Of a stretch of 64,000 bases of DNA, positions 58,499 to 64,000 are shown piece by piece. The notes beneath the pieces were generated by a model. The model was not told the DNA's origin. It ran no database searches and saw only the letters and a list, made by a program, of their open reading frames with translations. The stretch lies in the NCBI RefSeq assembly GCF_017315985.1, contig NZ_JAFLVR010000001.1, positions 124,001 to 188,000 on the forward strand, given 5' to 3'. The DNA is from Candidatus Enterococcus murrayae. Its GTDB lineage: Bacteria > Bacillota > Bacilli > Lactobacillales > Enterococcaceae. Position 1 is the first letter of the stretch. Each line of letters starts with the position of its first letter. The position numbers and the translations under genes are program-made.

Positions 58499-61228
58499 CT
58501 AGTCCTTCACAATATCGTTTAATAATCGAAGCTCTAGCAAAGGGATCTCGATCGTATATTCCTTTTCGACTTCTTGGAACGCCTGATGGATCAATTCCAT
58601 ATTATGACCTTCCTTTTGTACATATTCTTCGATGTCCTCTTGTTCATCTACACTTTCTTTGCGTAAAATTCGTTCGATCATGGTACAGCAATGCATATAT
58701 AGTAAGAACAACTGATTATTTGAAAATTCAATTTCCATTAGTTTTTCTAGTTCCTTAACTGCCTTTTGAACCAGCTGGAGAACCTTCGTCGCGTCTAAAA
58801 TTGTCAAATTTTCTACAATTTTATTAATAGAAAAATTGAAAATTAATTGATTCTTAAAGGCTTCGCTATTAATGTCAACCTGTGCCTGCAGCAATGTCGC
58901 AAATTCAGAAACAGCTTCCCCATTGATCAGCTGATCTAATCCAATGTAAGGGACTTGATTGATCTTAGGATTTTCTGTACCCACGATCATGAGAACATCG
59001 TACAACTGAAAAGGTGTCTCATACATTTTGTTTTCCGCTAATTTTTTATAATCATAAGGGAGGATTGTCAATTCTTTAGCTGAATCACCTAAGCATTTTT
59101 GTAATATCTCCTGAATTTGTGTAGCGCTTCCCATGCCAGTATAGCAACAGGTGATGATTGCCTTTTTCTTATTGATTTCTGGAATAATCAATTGCTTTTG
59201 AATTCGATTTTCCACGTTTATTGCCTTATACACTTCGGTCACGCTATCGCCGTTTACAATATGCTGTCCAACCTCTAAGACAAGCGGTGTACTCACGTTA
59301 TCAATAATAACTAACGGACTCTTGATATGATTTGACAACCGCTCGCCCAATTGGTTGAAAGAGCCCATATCTACTAATAAAATCAAACCAGAATCTGTTC
59401 GGTAATCATTAATATAACGAATAATCTGACTTTCTACTTTATCAAGAGTGATGTTGATGGGCATATCATATGCTTGAAAAACATTTTTTTCTAACATACG
59501 ATTCACCACGTTAGCTAGACTACTGGCTGTCGAGTAGCCATGCGCTAATACGATACATTTCACGTCGTTTCTTAAATCATTGATTTGTAAGCTGTAAAAG
59601 TAAAATGTAACAAAAACAATGTCTTCTTCTAAGATTTGCTGGTCTAATTGCTGTGACAAGTAGGTCAATAATTTTTTTGCATACCAAAATGGCGTTTCTA
59701 AGAAAGAAGCTAAAAATTCTATCAGCCCATTTTTTAGTTCCTGCCACTCATAATCGCTGCTTAGGATATCAGTATTATCCTTCAGATAAAGATAACTAGC
59801 TAAAGAAACTACTCGATTGCCATCTTGCTCGAATCCATAATTTTCATACATCATATCCAAAGTTTGGCGAATATGATAAGTTAAGACCGAATAAAGGGAT
59901 TCTTCTTTCTCGTAAGTTCCTTGGAAAATAAATTCGTCCATCATTTGCGTAACACGATTGACATTATCTTCAATAAATTTTTGTGCTAAGCTTTCTTTTT
60001 GTTGGACCTTTTTGAACTCTGATACCAGTTCGGCAAAAAAACTACGAAGAAGCTGTGTTTCTTTACTCTCCAAATGGATTTGTTGCTTTGTATTCGGTAA
60101 ATAGGTTCGGTTAGACATCCGCTTTTTCGGCTTGCTAAACTGTTCCTTGAATTTCAGGTTATATTCCAACGGCAAATCTTTTAAACGAACCGCGATAGTC
60201 TCCTTATTATTTTGATGAACATAGGCATTACCACAAGCATACTTAATAATATTTTTGATTTTCCCTACATTTCCTTCTAGATCACTATTCAATAGAAAAT
60301 CAACCATTTGGTAGGAAACTTGCAGCTCTTTGTCTAAAATACTGCTTTCTGCAATAAAAAAGGAATCAATCAATCGTAGACGCTCAGACTGCGGTCGGTT
60401 TTGAAATTTAGGCAAGGTAACAATTACCGGCAGCCGTCTTAAAAAAGTGGGCAAGAAAGCCGAATAGACATTTTCAGTGGTAGCAAAAATTAAACGGACG
60501 TTAGCCTTTCGTCGAATACTCGTGTCTCCCATCGGTGAAAATTCTCCAGTATCCATAAAGGTAAATAATTTTTCCTGACCTTCTTCTGACAGTCGATGTA
60601 CCTCATCTAAAAATAAAATACCTCCATCCGCCTTTTCAATCAGTCCGTTATGTTCTTGATCTGCTCCAGTGAAGGCGCCTTTAGTATGTCCGAATAGTGC
60701 AGATGATAATAACTCAGGATTATTGAAATATTGAGCGCAATTATAGGCGATAAACGGCGCTTTTTGATCAATTACCTGCTGTTCTTTAGCATATTCATGG
60801 ATTTTTTCTGCTAAAAAGGTCTTTCCTGAGCCGCTTACGCCCATCAGCAAAATTGGCAAGCCGTTATGCGGATATAAAACAGCTGTTTTGATTTGATCAA
60901 TTGCTTCTTTTAAGCTACCGTTGGCTCCAATGATCTCTTCGATCGCATTTCCACTATCTTGCGCAAATAACTCTTTTAGCGAATCGTACTCTAATTTACT
61001 CACTTCAATCAAAGCATCCTCTAAAGCTTTTTTATGTAAAAATAAAACAGGATAACTCTTGATTTTTACTAGTTCTCCTTCACGAAATGCTTGATTCAAG
61101 TAACTGCTAATGGTACTTCGATTTAATTGCAGTGACTCAGCGATCTTATAAGCTGAGAAACGCTCCTCAGATCCTTCTTTCAGATTCATTGTTAATTCAT
61201 ATAAATATTCATCCAATTCCTTTTTCAT
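58499..61228 (-). CDS. LevR/GfrR-type sigma-54-dependent activator with PRDs
   Basis: A 909-residue regulator from ATG 61228 after CAGGTGACG. An N-terminal winged HTH (about 15-60) is followed by an AAA+ domain: Walker A MGVSGSGKTFLAEK near 125, the sigma-54 contact loop GAFTGA near 180 and Walker B GGILFLDEVHRL near 200. Next come PRD1 (about 430-540), an EIIA-like part with VLAHGYSTASSLANVV near 565, an EIIB-like part (about 690-770) and PRD2 near the C-terminus. PTS proteins phosphorylate such regulators to match activity to sugar supply. It should drive a -24/-12 promoter in front of the PTS operon, off the right edge. Confidence 0.9.
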   Translation of the reverse strand: MKKELDEYLYELTMNLKEGSEERFSAYKIAESLQLNRSTISSYLNQAFREGELVKIKSYPVLFLHKKALEDALIEVSKLEYDSLKELFAQDSGNAIEEIIGANGSLKEAIDQIKTAVLYPHNGLPILLMGVSGSGKTFLAEKIHEYAKEQQVIDQKAPFIAYNCAQYFNNPELLSSALFGHTKGAFTGADQEHNGLIEKADGGILFLDEVHRLSEEGQEKLFTFMDTGEFSPMGDTSIRRKANVRLIFATTENVYSAFLPTFLRRLPVIVTLPKFQNRPQSERLRLIDSFFIAESSILDKELQVSYQMVDFLLNSDLEGNVGKIKNIIKYACGNAYVHQNNKETIAVRLKDLPLEYNLKFKEQFSKPKKRMSNRTYLPNTKQQIHLESKETQLLRSFFAELVSEFKKVQQKESLAQKFIEDNVNRVTQMMDEFIFQGTYEKEESLYSVLTYHIRQTLDMMYENYGFEQDGNRVVSLASYLYLKDNTDILSSDYEWQELKNGLIEFLASFLETPFWYAKKLLTYLSQQLDQQILEEDIVFVTFYFYSLQINDLRNDVKCIVLAHGYSTASSLANVVNRMLEKNVFQAYDMPINITLDKVESQIIRYINDYRTDSGLILLVDMGSFNQLGERLSNHIKSPLVIIDNVSTPLVLEVGQHIVNGDSVTEVYKAINVENRIQKQLIIPEINKKKAIITCCYTGMGSATQIQEILQKCLGDSAKELTILPYDYKKLAENKMYETPFQLYDVLMIVGTENPKINQVPYIGLDQLINGEAVSEFATLLQAQVDINSEAFKNQLIFNFSINKIVENLTILDATKVLQLVQKAVKELEKLMEIEFSNNQLFLLYMHCCTMIERILRKESVDEQEDIEEYVQKEGHNMELIHQAFQEVEKEYTIEIPLLELRLLNDIVKD

Positions 61229-61273
61229 TTCGTCACCTGCTTTTAATCGATTTGATGTACCTTCACTTCTATT

Positions 61274-61284
61274 GTATAGCATTT
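61274..61284 (-). promoter_or_regulatory. Possible regulator promoter (extended -10)
   Basis: On the minus strand TGCTATACAAT forms an extended -10 with no strong -35, 45 bases before the regulator's ATG. With the terminator at 61318-61350 it suggests separate, low-level expression of the regulator. Confidence 0.4.
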
Positions 61285-61317
61285 CTTTTCGCCTACGAGA
61301 CTAAAATTTTTAATAGT

Positions 61318-61350
61318 GCGAAAAAACCGAGAAGACATATCTCAGTTTTT
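61318..61350 (-). terminator. Intrinsic terminator between deglycase and regulator genes
   Basis: On the minus strand AAACTGAGA pairs with TCTCGGTTT (one G-T pair) around a short loop and is followed by a T run. It ends the PTS catabolic transcript. Confidence 0.8.
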
Positions 61351-61367
61351 TCGCCATAATTTTATGA

Positions 61368-62345
61368 TTAGTAAGTAAGTTTCCACATGTAACGACGTTT
61401 TGTAAGTGGATGTTCTCTAGCATAAGATAGCTCTTCCGCATATACTCTGAAGACTGCGGTAATAACAAATGGATTGAAGTAGTCTAAAACTTCTTTATCT
61501 ACGTGAGCAGATAATCCATAATCTAAAGCGTCGACCACTTCGGTTTTTGCATCAAAGCGATCCAAGAAGGCTAACGCTCGTGAGTCAATCGCTCGTGTTT
61601 TTCCATCGTTCATCAACAAGATAAATGGTACATCCTTATCGACGATTTCAAATGGTCCATGGAAAAATTCGCCAGCATGGAAAGTTCCCGAATTGATCCA
61701 TTGCATCTCCATCATCAGGCAAACAGATGATGAGTAGGCTACTTCATGTGTAGCACCGCTACTCATGATATAAATAACTTTTTCGTCTTTAAAACGTTGT
61801 GCAAATTGTTTCGCTGCTTTGCGGGCCGATTCTGCACTTTCTTGTGCCAAGTCATAAATTTTAGCAAAAGCATTCATCATCTTATCATAATGCTCATAGC
61901 CTTCCACTTGGTTTAGTAGTTCTACTGCTAAAAGCAGACAATAGCCTGTTTTTTCAAGTTTGGTTGCATAGTTTTCAGCAAATCCATGATAAATCACATA
62001 ATCTGCATCTTTTGTTAACGGCGCGTCGATTATTCGTGTTAAACTTATTACTGTAGCACCTTTATCTTTGGCAACGGCATTGGCTTCTACTGTTTCTGGA
62101 GTTGCACCTCCAAGTGAAGCTGAGATCACAACTGTGTTCTCATCGACCGAAGTTGGTGTAGCAAAGTTGAATTCGTTGGCTGTGTAGTGGCTAATGCGTA
62201 ATTGCTTCGCATTTTGATCTAAAAAGTATTTTGCTGGATACAAATCTGCTTTTGACGCGCCACAGCCAACGAAAACAACGTGTTTCACTTCTTGCTTTCC
62301 GACAATCTCTTTAATAATTTCTTTTGGTTCCATCGTTGAATTCAT
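61368..62345 (-). CDS. SIS-domain deglycase, FrlB-like
   Basis: A 325-residue protein after GAGGAGG with two SIS domains. The first has HVVFVGCGASKADLYPAKYF then VISASLGGATPETVEA; the second has VIYIMSSGATHEVAYSSSVC then GTFHAGEFFHGPFEIVD, and the end reads EHPLTKRRYMWKLTY. These are marks of fructoselysine-6-phosphate deglycase (FrlB) and GfrF. It splits a fructosamine- or glucosamine-type phosphate into glucose 6-phosphate and an amino acid. The neighbouring mannose-type PTS would supply the phosphorylated substrate. Confidence 0.85.
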   Translation of the reverse strand: MNSTMEPKEIIKEIVGKQEVKHVVFVGCGASKADLYPAKYFLDQNAKQLRISHYTANEFNFATPTSVDENTVVISASLGGATPETVEANAVAKDKGATVISLTRIIDAPLTKDADYVIYHGFAENYATKLEKTGYCLLLAVELLNQVEGYEHYDKMMNAFAKIYDLAQESAESARKAAKQFAQRFKDEKVIYIMSSGATHEVAYSSSVCLMMEMQWINSGTFHAGEFFHGPFEIVDKDVPFILLMNDGKTRAIDSRALAFLDRFDAKTEVVDALDYGLSAHVDKEVLDYFNPFVITAVFRVYAEELSYAREHPLTKRRYMWKLTY

Positions 62346-62437
62346 CTTTCTGAATTCCTCCTCAGTTTTCTTTTTTATTTAGAGAAACGAAACAGTGATG
62401 TTTGCACCACATCACGAGTCTGCTTCAACTACCAGAA

Positions 62438-63253
62438 TTAAACAAAAATCCCTAGAGCACTCAAAATCAAGCCGCCAATAATACAAATTAAAAGCATAAT
62501 GCTTGTATTTACTTTCTTTTGCAGCAACCAATACATAAACATCGTTAAGGCAAACGGTAACATTTGAGGCATGATACTATCCAAAACATCTTGCAATACA
62601 AATGTTTTACCGAATTTGATGGGTGTCGTAATTCCAATCATGCTGGCGATCATTGCACCAATAACCATCAAACCGATAATCGAGCAGACATACATCACCC
62701 GGTCCATCAAACCGCCTTCATAAAGTTTAGCCAAATATTTGTTCCCCATGTTATAACCAAATTTCCCACCATAATAAGTCACTAGGTAAGATGGAACAAA
62801 GGAAATAATCATGGCTAAAATCGGCCCTAAAATACTTCCCTGCTGTGCCAAATTAATTCCTAATCCAAACGCCAAAACACGAACAGTTCCTTGGAAGAAG
62901 GAATCACCAATTCCAGACAATGGTCCCATCAATGACGTTTTTACTGAGTTGATTGTATCTGGGTTAAACCCTTCTTGGTCCTCATAATATTGTTCTTCCA
63001 TCGAAGCTGCTAAGCCTAATACAAAAGCACTTGTTTGTGGGGTGCAGTTGTAATAAAGCATATGACGTTGATAGGCTTCTTTTTTCAACTCTTCATCTTT
63101 AGGATCCTTGTAAATACGGTCCAATGTTGGAGCAATTCCGTATAAGAAACCCATATTCATAGCACGTTCATAGTTCCAAGAATCCTGAATAGCCCATGAG
63201 CGCCAAAAGAATTGCCAGTATTTTCGACCATTTTGATCTTTTTCTTTTGCCAT
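62438..63253 (-). CDS. PTS mannose-family EIID component
   Basis: A 271-residue membrane protein after AGGAGG. It opens with ...WQFFWRSWAIQDSWNYERAM and GFLYGIAPTLDRIY, contains NTIN-like PDTINSVKTSLMGPLSGIGD, which is the EIID signature, and has four to five C-terminal helices. Together with EIIC it forms the sugar channel. In GfrABCD-type systems the cargo is glucoselysine or fructoselysine. Confidence 0.93.
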   Translation of the reverse strand: MAKEKDQNGRKYWQFFWRSWAIQDSWNYERAMNMGFLYGIAPTLDRIYKDPKDEELKKEAYQRHMLYYNCTPQTSAFVLGLAASMEEQYYEDQEGFNPDTINSVKTSLMGPLSGIGDSFFQGTVRVLAFGLGINLAQQGSILGPILAMIISFVPSYLVTYYGGKFGYNMGNKYLAKLYEGGLMDRVMYVCSIIGLMVIGAMIASMIGITTPIKFGKTFVLQDVLDSIMPQMLPFALTMFMYWLLQKKVNTSIMLLICIIGGLILSALGIFV

Positions 63254-63268
63254 TTTGTTAACCTCCTT

Positions 63269-64000
63269 TTATAGATCATCTAATGCATCAGGTTCTTCTG
63301 TTGCACCATTACCACCGTTTCCACCAGATTTATTTGCTTCAATTTGATACATGACAAAAGCGACAATTCCGGCAAATAAAGCGACTCCTGTAATTCCTAA
63401 TCCTGAATAAGCAGTGATCAAGAAACCTAAAACTAAAAATGGCATCATTTTTTTAGACAGCATCGTTTGCAGCAATAAAGCAAACCCATATGCCGGCAGA
63501 AGCTTACTTGCTAAACTCAACCCATCAGTAATCCATTCAGGAATCGCATCAACGATCGTCTTAACTAAGTCTGTACCAAAATAGATAGCTAAGAAGATTG
63601 GTACAAAATACATCACTGAATACAAAATCGTTCCCCAGACTATGTGAATGTGCTGTGCGCTTTTAAATTTCCCTTCCTCAATTAAAGAATCGGCTCGGTG
63701 TGTCAAACTGGCTAAAACAGTCCGCATCAAAATCCCCAAAAGCTGTCCTAAAATCGCGATCGGAATCGCAATTGTTAAAGCTGTTTCGGCGTTTGAACCA
63801 GATAAAATTGCAAATGCTGTTGCGATAACTGCGCCTAATGTCATATCCGCTGGTACGGCAGCTCCAACTTGAACAACTCCTAGTGAGATCAATTCAATCG
63901 AAGCTCCCACCAACAACCCCTTTTCCAGATCCCCCAAAGCTAAACCTACAAGGGTCCCAACAATCAGCGGACGTTCAAAATTTAATCGTCCTAACAGCCG
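63269..64000 (-). CDS. PTS mannose-family EIIC component (partial, N-terminus off window)
   Basis: Coding continues to the right edge: the last 244 residues are visible, from RLLGRLNFERPLIVGTLVGL onward. Seven or so helices are present; EKGLLVGASIELISLGVVQVGAAVPADMTLG is an EIIC signature stretch at the visible start. The C-terminus is acidic with a Gly-Asn linker. EIIA and EIIB genes and the operon promoter should lie beyond the window. Confidence 0.92.
   Translation of the reverse strand, partial: RLLGRLNFERPLIVGTLVGLALGDLEKGLLVGASIELISLGVVQVGAAVPADMTLGAVIATAFAILSGSNAETALTIAIPIAILGQLLGILMRTVLASLTHRADSLIEEGKFKSAQHIHIVWGTILYSVMYFVPIFLAIYFGTDLVKTIVDAIPEWITDGLSLASKLLPAYGFALLLQTMLSKKMMPFLVLGFLITAYSGLGITGVALFAGIVAFVMYQIEANKSGGNGGNGATEEPDALDDL

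Overview
The window looks like a low-GC Gram-positive chromosome of the Enterococcus type, or a close relative such as Vagococcus. Signs of this are the N-acetylglucosaminidase with C-terminal YRLYNP repeats, the water-forming type NADH oxidase, a LevR-type regulator beside a mannose-family PTS, a T-box in front of metQ, and strong AGGAGG ribosome binding sites. Assignment to genus is inference; no rRNA gene is present.

Positions 1 to about 32,520 are most of a siphovirus prophage. The left end, with the lysis genes and other att site, lies outside the window. The late genes read leftwards: terS, terL, portal, ClpP-type protease, HK97-fold capsid, head-tail joining proteins, tail tube, a gpG/gpGT pair joined by a -1 frameshift, tape measure, Dit, Tal and a BppU-like baseplate protein. 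The replication block (about 15.6-28.7 kb) holds an SF3 primase-helicase beside an iteron-like region, a family B DNA polymerase, a DUF669 protein, a RecB-like nuclease fused to a Sak4-like ATPase, a VRR-NUC nuclease and an SNF2 helicase. Two rightward genes interrupt it: a DUF3883 PD-(D/E)XK protein that converges on a C5 DNA methyltransferase, and a small orphan. The lysogeny block has Cro, a CI-like repressor, ImmA, an Ltp-type superinfection-exclusion protein and a tyrosine integrase. It ends in a tRNA 3' half, which marks the right attachment site.

From 32.5 to 40.4 kb are ordinary chromosomal genes: uspA, azlCD, a secreted glucosaminidase, small membrane proteins, and a four-gene unit of HTH regulator, PLDc_N protein and ABC transporter.

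The region I find most interesting is 40.5-51.1 kb, a twelve-gene leftward operon. In order it encodes a secreted rhodanese, a membrane protein, a ferredoxin, a CCG-domain Fe-S protein, a complete ABC importer, a TIGR04283 glycosyltransferase, an APH-type kinase, a TIGR04282 nucleotidyl/glycosyltransferase, a variant nucleoside hydrolase and a TVP38 membrane protein. A clear promoter, a seven-codon leader ORF and an intrinsic terminator precede it. The TIGR04282/04283 pair is known from gene sets named for arsenosugar synthesis, but no ArsM or ArsS is present here. A sulfur-linked small-molecule pathway is a reasonable hypothesis.

From 51.2 to 64 kb come a PH-domain protein, a lone ThsB-like TIR protein, a GNAT acetyltransferase, NADH oxidase divergent from a Crp/Fnr regulator, a decayed SRPBCC gene, a T-box-metQ-msrA unit, and a fructoselysine/glucoselysine-type PTS operon (EIIC, EIID, FrlB-like deglycase, LevR-type activator, HAD phosphatase) that runs off the right edge.
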